In this document: one piece after another, positions 26,427 through 35,316 of the stretch
Layout: each line of letters opens with the position of its first letter
How positions within the stretch are numbered: position 1 is the stretch's first letter
Origin: Leptothermofonsia sp049200465
GTDB taxonomy: Bacteria; Cyanobacteriota; Cyanobacteriia; Leptolyngbyales; Leptolyngbyaceae
NCBI RefSeq assembly: GCF_049200465.1
Contig: NZ_CP120836.1
Coordinates: 4,154,001-4,218,000, forward strand
Length of the DNA stretch: 64,000 nt
Direction: 5' to 3'
The notes under the pieces: model-generated
Databases searched by the model: none
What the model was told of the DNA's origin: nothing
The model's input: only the letters and a program-made list of their open reading frames with translations
Position numbers and translations under genes: made by a program

Positions 26427-27965
26427 CTAAGCCCGCCACACCATCGATCGCCACATCCACCGCAACTTGCCGACGCCCTTATGCAGCACATAGGATGGCA
26501 AATCTGAAGATTTACTGGCGATCGCTTGTAAAAGCCCAAATTGCAGATCGGTGGGATTGAAGGGGTATTGCAACAACTCAGGTGCCACTCGTTGAATCAA
26601 CTCAACTTGCACCAGAGAACCGAGGCGATCGCGTTCCTGCAATCCCAATAGCAGGGCATAATTGCGGGCGGCATTGAGGATAGGGAACCGCTCCAGTTGA
26701 TTCAGGTCATACAGTTGCTCTTTAGAACTCAACCAGCCAGCCTGACGTTGCTCAATAAAAAAGCGATCGCGCCAATCCAAATGTGCTTGAGGATAATTCA
26801 GCACCCACTCCAACCATGCCTGTAAACCTGCTGTCGCAGTTGAACCGGAAGGTTCCTGAAAAAGTTGAGCGATTTGTTTTGCAGTGGTTGCAGCTTCCTC
26901 AATGGTGGCCGGGAGGCGACGCAGAGAAGCAAATCCACTGGCGATCGCAAACCCATGCCCACCAAAAAAAATCCCTGAAATACCATCCCGCACCCCTTTT
27001 AGAAAGGGTTCAGCATCTCCATCTGAAATGTGACCAGCCGTATGGTCTACTACGAGCTGTTTGCGCTCTGGTTGACGAGGTGCCCCGTGAAAGAAGTGAT
27101 GTTTATAACCACAGGCATGAGCCAGCTTTGGTGGCAATACCCGATCCGCCACCGACATGCGGGCAGCAACCCGTGTAAATGGTTGAACTTGAATGCCCGC
27201 ATAGTGGCATAGTGCCAGCATTAATCTTGAGTCATAGCCTGCCGTCAATCCCAACCAGAGCTGGCTTTCAACATCGGCCAGTCGCTTTAATGTCGTTACT
27301 AAACTTTGTTGAACCCAATCCAGCGTTTCCTCATACCCACGGGACGGATCGATGGGTGGCATGAGCGGACGCGGCTGAACAGAATGGATATTCAGGTCGA
27401 GGATCTGGCTGGCTAAGAGCCGTTGCATTCCCTCAAAGCGCGATCGCGGCGGAGTGTACCAGGAAATTCCGACTTCGTATTGTAAACAGCGCGGGTCTGC
27501 GATTGGGGAAGTATGGGGATGCAAAATCGGCACTAACAATGCCGGACTGCTCGATACCCAGAGCTGATCGCCAAGGAAGCCGTAGAAGCAGCCCAATAGC
27601 CCACTGGCATCCATGTGTACCTGTCCCTGCCCTACCAGCACCCAACGCCCGGCCCAACTGCTGTACAAATCAAGAACCTGCGCAGTGGGCGTGCGGGCAA
27701 TTTCGTTGAGGGGCATCTGGCGATCGCTCAATGATTCGATTGCCAGCCCCAACAGAACCCAACGATTGCCTTCTGCATCGGTTACCCAACCCACCCGCAA
27801 GTCAGGACAATGGGACAGCCAGATTGAATCCTCCAGTTGCCAGGTGTGCCAATCTGGATAAACCTTGACTGGCTGTGAACCGAGAATAAACTGGCGGCGA
27901 TGCGGGCGGATAGTCGTTGCCCTCGGATGGATACTGTCCACTAGTTTTAATTCTGTGTCATTCAT
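26427..27965 (-). CDS. Asparagine-synthase-like protein of the polysaccharide locus
   Basis: 512 residues. Residues ~1-200 resemble the N-terminal glutaminase half of AsnB ('DASGLLGCFYGFLGDQLWVSSSPALLVPIL', 'LQYEVGISWYTPPRSRFEGMQRL') but no Cys2 nucleophile is present, so glutamine hydrolysis is not expected. Residues ~236-248 hold the PP-loop-like 'LGLTAGYDSRLML' in the ATP-PPase half. Such proteins sit in O-antigen and exopolysaccharide loci; some relatives (WbpS-like) amidate uronic acids. Here an ATP-using ligase role is inferred. Family A repeat copy 3 begins one base upstream of the start codon, and no Shine-Dalgarno sequence is seen. Confidence 0.75.
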   Translation of the reverse strand: MNDTELKLVDSIHPRATTIRPHRRQFILGSQPVKVYPDWHTWQLEDSIWLSHCPDLRVGWVTDAEGNRWVLLGLAIESLSDRQMPLNEIARTPTAQVLDLYSSWAGRWVLVGQGQVHMDASGLLGCFYGFLGDQLWVSSSPALLVPILHPHTSPIADPRCLQYEVGISWYTPPRSRFEGMQRLLASQILDLNIHSVQPRPLMPPIDPSRGYEETLDWVQQSLVTTLKRLADVESQLWLGLTAGYDSRLMLALCHYAGIQVQPFTRVAARMSVADRVLPPKLAHACGYKHHFFHGAPRQPERKQLVVDHTAGHISDGDAEPFLKGVRDGISGIFFGGHGFAIASGFASLRRLPATIEEAATTAKQIAQLFQEPSGSTATAGLQAWLEWVLNYPQAHLDWRDRFFIEQRQAGWLSSKEQLYDLNQLERFPILNAARNYALLLGLQERDRLGSLVQVELIQRVAPELLQYPFNPTDLQFGLLQAIASKSSDLPSYVLHKGVGKLRWMWRSMVWRA

Positions 27966-27966
27966 C

Positions 27967-28060
27967 TATAGCAGTCCTAAAATCAGTCATGAGATTGAGA
28001 GGCTTTGTGAGAAAAGATTTTGCAGGAATCCTTTCTCACAATCCAAATAGGATCGCTATA
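27967..28060 (-). repeat. Family A repeat, copy 3 (94 bp)
   Basis: Runs TATAGCAGTCC on the plus strand to GATCGCTATA; the reverse complement aligns with the copies at 660 and 44328. It lies between two genes of the polysaccharide operon, one base from the start codon of the downstream gene, and is the only repeat inside the locus. Confidence 0.8.
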
Positions 28061-28102
28061 TCGGACATCCTGGAGTTGGGCGTTTTCTGAAATTGAAAAA
28101 GC

Positions 28103-29113
28103 CTAGGAGAAACCTTGTTGGCGCACTTGCTGTTGAATTCGAATGTGGCGATCGGTCAAAAATCGATTGAGATAGTGTTCTACTTTGGCAAAGGCTCTTG
28201 TCAGAAACCGGTTGCCAGCTCCAAACGTCAACCAGCGAACAAAAGGCTCAATGATGGTGCCATATCGTCGCCAGCCAAGTTTTTTGTACTTGGATTGAAA
28301 ATAGCCATCTTCGGCTAAGTTCCACTTATCCCGCAGCCGATGTAAACTTCCCAGAGTCCAGGCATCGCTCCAGCGCAACATGTAATAGTGCAAATCCGAT
28401 AGCTCCAGAGGCGGACCCGGTACATAGGTGACAACACAATCTGGCTCAAAATAGACCGTGCCTCCCATTTGCCGCACACTCATGCAGAAATCCAGATGCT
28501 CTTTTGTGTTGAACAATTGCTCATCAAGAAAACCGAGGCGATCAAAAACTTCCCGGCGCACCAGAACACAGTGAAATTCTGCCAGTTCGGTTTCCTGGCG
28601 TTGCAGCCGGGGACGAAGCTCAGCAACTTTCTGCCCCTGCTGGTACATCTTCTCCCGCAGGCGGCGCCTACCCGTACTGTCCACCCAGACGTGGGATTCT
28701 CCCCCCGCAAAGTGAACCTCGGTATGGAGTGGTTCGTGCTGACACATTAGGGGACCGACAACCGCCGCCTGGGTTTCCTCTGCGCACTGCACCAGCGCTT
28801 CCAGCCATCCCGGTGACACAATCACATCGTTGTCAACAAAGACAACGTAACGGGTGTTCGCGTGAGTAAGCCCCAAATTCCTGGCCTGGTTGGGATAGAG
28901 GTAGTAATCAGTCCGAATCAGGTGGAATGATTTTTCCTCAGCCTGAGCTTTCAGGTATTGCTGCACTTTAAACGGAGCGTTGCCATCGACATAGACGAGC
29001 TTGAAAGGCAGGGTCGTATGTTCATAAATACTTTCCAGCGATCGCTGCGCACAACTAAATCGCTCCCGCGGAACAACCACAATTGTAACTAGAGGTTCAT
29101 TGGCTAAAGTCAT
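28103..29113 (-). CDS. Glycosyltransferase family 2 protein
   Basis: 336 residues. 'VTIVVVPRERFSCAQRSLESIYEHTTLPFKLVYVDGNAP' replaces the usual start motif, then 'NQARNLGLTHANTRYVVFVDNDVIVSPGWLEALVQCAEE' has DND as the metal motif and 'LFNTKEHLDFCMSVRQMGGTVYFEP' the acceptor region. Probably adds one sugar to the repeat unit. 64 bp separate it from the GT4 gene upstream and a family A repeat from the next gene downstream. Substrate not assignable. Confidence 0.85.
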   Translation of the reverse strand: MTLANEPLVTIVVVPRERFSCAQRSLESIYEHTTLPFKLVYVDGNAPFKVQQYLKAQAEEKSFHLIRTDYYLYPNQARNLGLTHANTRYVVFVDNDVIVSPGWLEALVQCAEETQAAVVGPLMCQHEPLHTEVHFAGGESHVWVDSTGRRRLREKMYQQGQKVAELRPRLQRQETELAEFHCVLVRREVFDRLGFLDEQLFNTKEHLDFCMSVRQMGGTVYFEPDCVVTYVPGPPLELSDLHYYMLRWSDAWTLGSLHRLRDKWNLAEDGYFQSKYKKLGWRRYGTIIEPFVRWLTFGAGNRFLTRAFAKVEHYLNRFLTDRHIRIQQQVRQQGFS

Positions 29114-29177
29114 CTTTCCAGTTCACTTGTATTCAAATGACAATTAGCAGGAGGCAACGGGCTACGGGCAATAGGGG

Positions 29178-30506
29178 TTAGGGAGAAGAGGGAGGAAAGA
29201 AGAAAGAAGAAGCCAGGAGCCAGGAGCTAGGAGAAACGCCTGCCGCCTGGCTCCTGTCGCCTTCAAAATCTTGCGGCACTTCAAGCACCTGCTGATACAG
29301 TTCTACGAGGCGATCGTTTAATTGATTGATGTCGTAATGAGTTTCGATATAGGTACGACCTGCTTGGCCCATTTCGCTCCATCGTTCTGGATGCTCGATT
29401 AAATAACCAATGCGATCGCCCAGTGCAGCCACATCCCGTTCAGGTACCAGGAAGCCAGAAATTCCATCTTCAACCAGTTCGGGAATGCCGCCGTGATGGG
29501 TGCTTACTACGGGCAAACCCATTGCCATCGCTTCTTTCAAAACATTTACGGGAGCATCCTGATTTCCATCTCTGGCGGTGACACAGGGAGCCACAAAAAT
29601 GTGAGAGCGATCCAGAATCTCAATTAAGGCTTGCTGCGATTTTTGCCCCAGTAGTTTGATGCGATCGCCCACTCCCAGGGTGTCAATCAACCGTTGTAAA
29701 GGCTGCCGCAATTTTCCATCCCCAACAATGTTGTACTCAAGGGTAGGATGGGTTTTCAGCAATTCTGCGATCGCCCGAATGCTGTACTCAATCCCTTTCT
29801 TCTCTACCAACCGACCTACAGTGACAATTCGAATCACGCCATCGGGGGAAGGTTGGCGAACGGTGAAACGAAAACGACTGCAATCAATCCCGGAGCCGTG
29901 TACCTTGATACGAGCAGGATCACACCCAATCTGAATCGCCGCTTGTCTGAAAAACTCACAGTTCGCCAGAAAGAAATCACCCTTTTGGAAAAGCTGGCGA
30001 TAAACTCCCGCTCCCTTTTCTTTCACATAGGTACTGATGTCATAGCCACGGAAGGTTGTGATCAGTTTTCCTTGAATGGCTCCTGCTTCACGGAGAGACA
30101 ATCCCGTTAAGCCATCGGTGCCAAATTGAGCATGAATAATATCGTAGGGTTCCTTATCCAAAAGGGGAGTGATGGCATAGAGCAGCCACAGCGAGGCCGC
30201 ACGGCTCCCATGTTTGAAGAAGTTGAGCGATCGCCAGACCAGTTCAGGGTTTTTCTGCCTGCTGGCATGGAATAGTTGGATGCCCTTGAACAATCGTCCA
30301 ATCAGATTCCGGGGAATCGTTGGAATATAATACGTCCGTTCTAGCAATTGATACTGATTCACATCCGGATGAACCTGGGTGGTATTTCCTTGAATATGGG
30401 CATAGATATCGACTTGATGACCCCGATCAATCAAGCCAGTAATCTGATTCAGAACAAAAGTTTCTGACAAAACAGGAAATTCCCACACAATAAACGCAAT
30501 TCGCAT
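29178..30506 (-). CDS. Glycosyltransferase family 4 protein (WcaL-like)
   Basis: GT-B retaining transferase, 442 residues: 'FPVLSETFVLNQITGLIDRGHQVDIYAH' near the N-terminus, 'IIHAQFGTDGLTGLSLREAG', then 'TVGRLVEKKGIEYSIRAIAELLKTHPTLEYNIVGDGKLR' and 'EAMAMGLPVVSTHHGGIPELVEDGISGFLVPERD' (the E-x7-E region). It fits the colanic-acid-type WcaL group. The last ~25 residues (SSWLLASSFFFPPSSP and before) are translated low-complexity intergenic filler, so the natural stop was probably lost or the filler spread into the end of the gene. Confidence 0.9.
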   Translation of the reverse strand: MRIAFIVWEFPVLSETFVLNQITGLIDRGHQVDIYAHIQGNTTQVHPDVNQYQLLERTYYIPTIPRNLIGRLFKGIQLFHASRQKNPELVWRSLNFFKHGSRAASLWLLYAITPLLDKEPYDIIHAQFGTDGLTGLSLREAGAIQGKLITTFRGYDISTYVKEKGAGVYRQLFQKGDFFLANCEFFRQAAIQIGCDPARIKVHGSGIDCSRFRFTVRQPSPDGVIRIVTVGRLVEKKGIEYSIRAIAELLKTHPTLEYNIVGDGKLRQPLQRLIDTLGVGDRIKLLGQKSQQALIEILDRSHIFVAPCVTARDGNQDAPVNVLKEAMAMGLPVVSTHHGGIPELVEDGISGFLVPERDVAALGDRIGYLIEHPERWSEMGQAGRTYIETHYDINQLNDRLVELYQQVLEVPQDFEGDRSQAAGVSPSSWLLASSFFFPPSSP

Positions 30507-30563
30507 GGTATCAATTGCTCAAAACAACCAGAAGAAGACGCGCATACAACCCTTCTTTAGAGA

Positions 30564-31484
30564 TCAACCTCGTGCAGAAACCCCTCCAAGCTTCAGTCGT
30601 AACATCTCATAGGCACTGATGTAGCGCACCAAAATCATTACCCCCCAAACCTGTATTTTTTGTTCAAGGCTTTGCAGACGTGTGTCTTGTAGGGTGTTCC
30701 AGAGAAACATTAAGGGAGGGACCAGACTCTTGAAAAAAGCATCCAGAAATAAAAGGTTTCGCTTCAGAAGCGAGGATTGTTTCATCCGCTGTGAGTCATA
30801 AATTCCGCCAACGAGTCGAACAGTGCGTCGATACAGGTCCTGGAAAGACGATCGCGCCGGGTGAGCCACCCATACATCCTCTGCATACATCTGCTGGTAG
30901 CCCGCCTGATACACGCGCCTGCCCCATTCCAGATCTCCACGGGCTTTTAAGTGGGGATTGAATGCACCCACTCGATCAATGACGGTTTTGAAGGTAAAAA
31001 CATTGGCAGTTGCTCCCCCTTTTTGCTCCTTCAAAAGCCGTTGTTGGGGAAATGCAGTGACCTTCTCGTAGAGGGCAACGGGTGTGATGCGATTGTCTTC
31101 AAAGAACACCTCAATCCGACCGGCAACCAGCCCCAGATGAGGGGATTGTTGTAACCGCCTAACGCCCTTCTCTAACCAATCACTGGCAGGAATACAATCT
31201 GCATCGGTAAAGGCGATAATCTCTCCCCCGGCCAGGGCAATTCCCCGATTGCGGGCAGCGTAGGAACCTGGATGGGGTTCACTGGCCGCGATCGCGTGGG
31301 GAAAATTTGCTACGACTTCGGCAATCTTCTCTGCTGGATCAGAGCCGTTATCGATCACAATCACTTCATATCGATCGCCCGGATAAGACTGTTGCTCCAG
31401 CGCATTCAGACATTTCCTGAGTCGTCTGGCATCATTAAAAACTGGAATCACAACCGATACAAAGGGGACCAAAGATTGTGCCAT
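30564..31484 (-). CDS. Glycosyltransferase family 2 protein
   Basis: From ATG at 31484 (307 residues) because GGAGGTG lies 8 bases upstream; an in-frame start at 31553 would lie inside the preceding gene. 'PFVSVVIPVFNDARRLRKCLNALEQQSYPGDRYEVIVIDNGSDP' and 'YAARNRGIALAGGEIIAFTDADCIPASDWLEKG' carry the DAD metal motif. A C-terminal segment ~250-300 is amphipathic or membrane-proximal. It starts 5 bp after the stop of the flavoprotein gene, so the two are in one operon. Confidence 0.9.
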   Translation of the reverse strand: MAQSLVPFVSVVIPVFNDARRLRKCLNALEQQSYPGDRYEVIVIDNGSDPAEKIAEVVANFPHAIAASEPHPGSYAARNRGIALAGGEIIAFTDADCIPASDWLEKGVRRLQQSPHLGLVAGRIEVFFEDNRITPVALYEKVTAFPQQRLLKEQKGGATANVFTFKTVIDRVGAFNPHLKARGDLEWGRRVYQAGYQQMYAEDVWVAHPARSSFQDLYRRTVRLVGGIYDSQRMKQSSLLKRNLLFLDAFFKSLVPPLMFLWNTLQDTRLQSLEQKIQVWGVMILVRYISAYEMLRLKLGGVSARG

Positions 31485-31489
31485 CGCCT

Positions 31490-32974
31490 TTACACCTCCG
31501 ATGTTGCGGGAGTGAGATAGCCTCCATCTCTGTTCTGAAGTGGTTTCTTCCATTCCTCCTTTGTAAATTCTTCGTAGTAGGAACGTTCAGTATTGACGTT
31601 CCAGAGATCGTGTTTCTCCCCTAAGATATTTCTGGCAGCTAACATGCCCGTCAACATGGAATGATCCTGGTTGTTATAGCGGTGCATGCCGTTACGACCA
31701 ACCGTTTGCAGGTTTTCAAATGTCTTCAGATAATCCTGAATTACCTGCAAATGCTTGCGGTATTCACCGTCATAGACCGGATACGCCTTTCGCTGCCGGA
31801 TGACCACGCCATCTTCCACATCTCCAGGCTGAACACCTAAACCCAGCGCGATCGCCTCCTGGCTGGCCAATTCAATCAGTTCCTTGTCTGACAACGCCCA
31901 CAAGCCATCTCCTTCACTACAGAAATATTCCATTCCCAAACAAGTTTTGCTCAAGTCGGGAACCATCGCCGGACTCCAGTTTTTGAAATTCTGAATGCGT
32001 CCGACTTTGAACTCTGGGCTGTGAATATAAATCCAATTATCTGGAAACAAATCGGGTTGATTAATGATCAGCGATACGATCAGAAAATCGCGGTATTTCA
32101 GTCCCCGTGCAGCTTCCAGGATATGCTCCGGTGGCAGTGGATCGAGTCGGTGTAATAATGCCGTGACTGGCATACTGGAGACAAACTGATCACCCCTAAT
32201 TTGAAAGGTGCGATCGCCCTGTCGTGCGGTAATGCTTTTAATTCGATTGCCATCCCGTTCGATCCGGGTCACGCTTGTGTTCAAGTGAACCGGAGCACCA
32301 TGGCGTTCCAGAATTTCCTGACACCGTTCCCACATCATGCCCGGTCCCAAAACCGGATAATCGAATTCCTTGATTAAACTCTTTGCATTCTGGCTACCAA
32401 ACAAGGCGTTGATCACTGCCCGTTTGAGCGACATTCCCTGAATCCGTTGCGCGGCCCAATCGGCTCGAATTTTACTGCATGGAATTCCCCACACCTTTTC
32501 GGTATAGGTCTTAAAAAAGATGCGGTAGAGATGTTCACCGAAGCGATCAGTAACCCATTCCTCAAAGGTTTCTGGTTCAACGCCTGGACGTAGCCGCGCC
32601 TTGATCCGGGCTCGCAGATAACTCATCAATACACAAAAACTGCATACAACGCCCAAATTCGATATTGTATTGATCAGGGAAAGGGGATAGTTGAAAAATT
32701 TGCCCTGGTAGTAGATCCGCGAGAGACGAGGCACTTTGATCAATTCGTCTCCCAGGATTTCCTGCCAGATTTGTTGAACTTCACCAATTTTGGTGAAAAA
32801 CCGATGCCCACCAATATCAAACCGATAGCCTTTATAGGTTTCAGTACGGGAAATGCCACCTACCCTATCCGCCTGTTCTAAGACAACTGGCTTAATTCCC
32901 TGCTTGACCAGTTCGTAACCTGCTGTCAATCCAGCCGGACCCCCACCAATAACCACAACGGAATGGTGAACCAT
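31490..32974 (-). CDS. FAD-dependent oxidoreductase (UDP-galactopyranose mutase/amine-oxidase-like)
   Basis: 494 residues from ATG at 32974, chosen for GGAGG five bases upstream; ATG at 32992 is six codons longer. The Rossmann FAD motif 'VVVIGGGPAGLTAGYELVKQG' is followed by 'VLEQADRVGGISRTETYKGYRFDIGGHRFF', 'WGIPCSKIRADWAAQRIQGMSLKRAV' and a C-terminal 'QTVGRNGMHRYNNQDHSMLTGMLAA' that closes the FAD site. Such proteins in polysaccharide loci isomerise nucleotide-sugars (pyranose/furanose) or oxidise a sugar. Exact reaction not assignable. Confidence 0.8.
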   Translation of the reverse strand: MVHHSVVVIGGGPAGLTAGYELVKQGIKPVVLEQADRVGGISRTETYKGYRFDIGGHRFFTKIGEVQQIWQEILGDELIKVPRLSRIYYQGKFFNYPLSLINTISNLGVVCSFCVLMSYLRARIKARLRPGVEPETFEEWVTDRFGEHLYRIFFKTYTEKVWGIPCSKIRADWAAQRIQGMSLKRAVINALFGSQNAKSLIKEFDYPVLGPGMMWERCQEILERHGAPVHLNTSVTRIERDGNRIKSITARQGDRTFQIRGDQFVSSMPVTALLHRLDPLPPEHILEAARGLKYRDFLIVSLIINQPDLFPDNWIYIHSPEFKVGRIQNFKNWSPAMVPDLSKTCLGMEYFCSEGDGLWALSDKELIELASQEAIALGLGVQPGDVEDGVVIRQRKAYPVYDGEYRKHLQVIQDYLKTFENLQTVGRNGMHRYNNQDHSMLTGMLAARNILGEKHDLWNVNTERSYYEEFTKEEWKKPLQNRDGGYLTPATSEV

Positions 32975-33021
32975 CGATACCTCCGAAGACATTTTCTTGT
33001 GCTAAATTTCTGTGTTTCGCG

Positions 33022-34081
33022 TTATGACTTCGCTACGTCCGGCAGAAGCATCTTTTCAGTACCTGGTTTGCGAAATGCATAATAGCGAATGGTTCCAACA
33101 GCAAAGGCCAGCCCTCCATAGAGGAAATACAGCCAGTGCCAGGGAATGGTTTTGATGGCAAAGAGCAGCCCTCGTTTACGGTAGAAAAACCGATAAACAG
33201 GCAGGTTAATGAGCAAGAGCAGCAAACCAAAGACGCTTGCCAACGCCAACGCTGCGATGCTCCACCAGGCTGCAATCAGAGCAACGATGATTCCAAATGC
33301 CAGCATCAGGCTGATGCGGCTGGAAACTTTCAAATTCAAATCATTGACAAACTGGCGATCGCGCCAGAGCAACTCTGTCCACGGCAGGGCACGGTAGAAG
33401 AATTCTGCCTTCAACAGGGAAACAAACTCCCACCGTTTCAGATGCTTGACCTGAACCGTTTTGCAAAGTTGAATTCGATGACCTGCTCGCTTTAAGCGAT
33501 AGCCGAGTTCAATGTCCTCTACAGAAGGGTAACGGTACGACTCATCGAAGCCACCTATCTGAAGGAAGATTTCTCGTCGAATTACTCCACAGGCTCCCCA
33601 AAATGTGGATGCCTCTTCGCAACCCACCTGATGGGTGTAGTGATGAAACAAATTTTTGTACTGAGACAGAAAGTTGGAGGTGCCTGGAGCATCGTCATAG
33701 GAACCAATGAGAGCCGTCAGATCCGATTGTTGATTGAAAATCTCGATGATTTGACGAAGGGTTTCTGGATGCAAAGTAACATCTGCATCCATGAAAAAGA
33801 GTAGGTCACCTTGAGCAACCCTGGCTCCCAAATTCCTGGCCCGTGCTGGTCCACCAGCTACAGGCAAGTTCAAAACTTTAGCACCAGATGCCTGTGCCCA
33901 GCGCAACGAATCATCAGTTCCACCATCGACGACAATGATGATTTCTTTTGCAAGTTGGGCATATTGATCCAGACTGGACAAACACTGGCGGAAATTTTCA
34001 CCCCCCATTGTGCACTGGAATCACAATGGAAACAGTTGGTAAGGAAGCATCCGGAGAACTGCCTGAAGTACTGGAATTCAT
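33022..34081 (-). CDS. Glycosyltransferase family 2 protein, frameshifted near the start as given
   Basis: First gene of the polysaccharide operon. The open frame from ATG at 34008 begins in the middle of the GT2 motif (MGGENFRQCLSSLDQ). Upstream in another frame, from ATG at 34081, the missing part reads MNSSTSGSSPDASLPTVSIV then IPVHN, and the two join if the C run at 34001-34006 has five instead of six bases. The downstream part has 'EIIIVVDGGTDDSL', 'PARARNLGARVAQGDLLFFMDADVTL' and two C-terminal membrane segments. Third homopolymer indel of the window; sequence error or lesion. Confidence 0.85.
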
Positions 34082-34431
34082 TACTCGGTGTTCGTAAAAT
34101 AACTCGACTTTTGGAACAACGTAAAAAGCAATCGAAATAGTGAGAAACTGGTAGCAGACTAGTTTCTAGAAATAGGTTTAATCGCTAGTCTCGCAATTAA
34201 CATTCAGCTCATAAACCTACGAAATTCAACTGGCAATGCACGAACTGTTGAGTAACTCTCTCAAATCAGGGAGCATAATCCATTCAACAAGTTCTAATGA
34301 AAAGAAATCTCCTGCTTGGAAGGAGTACTTACTTTGTAATAGTTGAATATACGGACGTTAACAGTCATGAGAAGCTTCTCATATTCATAAAAGCTTCACT
34401 CAACATTCATTAATCCCTGGAGTTGTAAAAC
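34082..34431. promoter_or_regulatory. Upstream region of the polysaccharide operon
   Basis: AT-rich gap of 350 bp between two minus-strand genes; it should carry the promoter of the polysaccharide operon. It contains a perfect 16-nt palindrome ATGAGAAGCTTCTCAT at 34367-34382, a possible operator or the terminator stem of nothing yet assigned. No gene seen. Confidence 0.4.
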
Positions 34432-35154
34432 TTATGTTAAGTTCAGCTTCCCGACTGCCCCCAAAAACACCTGTTGCACTCGATCCAGTTCCAGATCGGA
34501 GAGATAATCCACTGTCCAGTTGGCTCTTCGTTGCAGCATATGAAAGGGATAACTGTTAGCCACAGCCACCACTGGAATACCAGCTCGTTTCGCCGCTTCA
34601 ATTCCAGAAAAGGTGTCTTCGATCGCCAGACACTCCTGGGGCCTCAAACTGAGGTTAGGAAACCGCTGGTTCAGGCGATCAATGGCTTTTAAGTAAATTT
34701 CCGGTTCAGGTTTGCTGGAACTAACTTCATCTCCGGAAACAATCACTGAAAAATACTCACTCAGTTGCGCCCGCTTTAGCACCAGTTCAATTTCAGACCG
34801 AAGGGCACCACTGACCACCGCTAACTTGACCTGGGTTGCCCGGAGCTTGAAGATAAAATCATCTAAACCCGGATAGAGTGGGAGTTTTTCTAACGTTTCC
34901 AGTTCTTGCAGGTACATCCGTGCTTTGCGGGCAATTAACCCATTCAGGTAAGTATCCGTCAAAATCCGGCCCCGATTTTTGAACAGATCGATAAGACAGG
35001 CGCGATCGCTTCTTCCCAGGCAGATTTGGCGAAACTCTCCCTGTTTAGGACGCATATTCTCCTCAATCAAAAGCTGGTTGAGCAGCTTCTCATGAATAGG
35101 CTCGTCATCAATGATGACACCATTAAAGTCAAACAAAACTGCCTTGAGAACCAT
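34432..35154 (-). CDS. HAD-superfamily phosphatase (beta-phosphoglucomutase/CbbY-like)
   Basis: 240 residues. Motif I 'VLFDFNGVIIDDEPIHEKL' (nucleophile DxN, with Asn replacing the second Asp of DxD), cap domain ~20-85, motif II 'LAVVSGALRSEIE', Lys region 'SSSKPEPEIYLKAIDRL', and motif IV 'CLAIEDTFSGIEAAKRAGIPVVAV'. The DFN variant of motif I would remove the general acid Asp, so activity may be altered. Sugar-phosphate substrate is likely. Located just upstream of the polysaccharide operon on the same strand. Confidence 0.85.
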   Translation of the reverse strand: MVLKAVLFDFNGVIIDDEPIHEKLLNQLLIEENMRPKQGEFRQICLGRSDRACLIDLFKNRGRILTDTYLNGLIARKARMYLQELETLEKLPLYPGLDDFIFKLRATQVKLAVVSGALRSEIELVLKRAQLSEYFSVIVSGDEVSSSKPEPEIYLKAIDRLNQRFPNLSLRPQECLAIEDTFSGIEAAKRAGIPVVAVANSYPFHMLQRRANWTVDYLSDLELDRVQQVFLGAVGKLNLT

Positions 35155-35316
35155 GAGGAGTTGTACGCTATTGATGGGGAGTGGTCAGTCTGAGCCCCTT
35201 CTTAACTCATAACCTAAAACCGTTCCCTCTTCCTAGCATCATGGCAAAAGTTTTGTACAGCCGCATGAATGAGTTGAAGGGGGATAAGGTCATAAGACAT
35301 TCATCCACTAAAACCA

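Noticed and set aside
22046..34006. Phase variation through G/C tracts
   Set aside because: Runs of 5-7 are short for contingency loci and one is in crtE, where switching off would be harmful.
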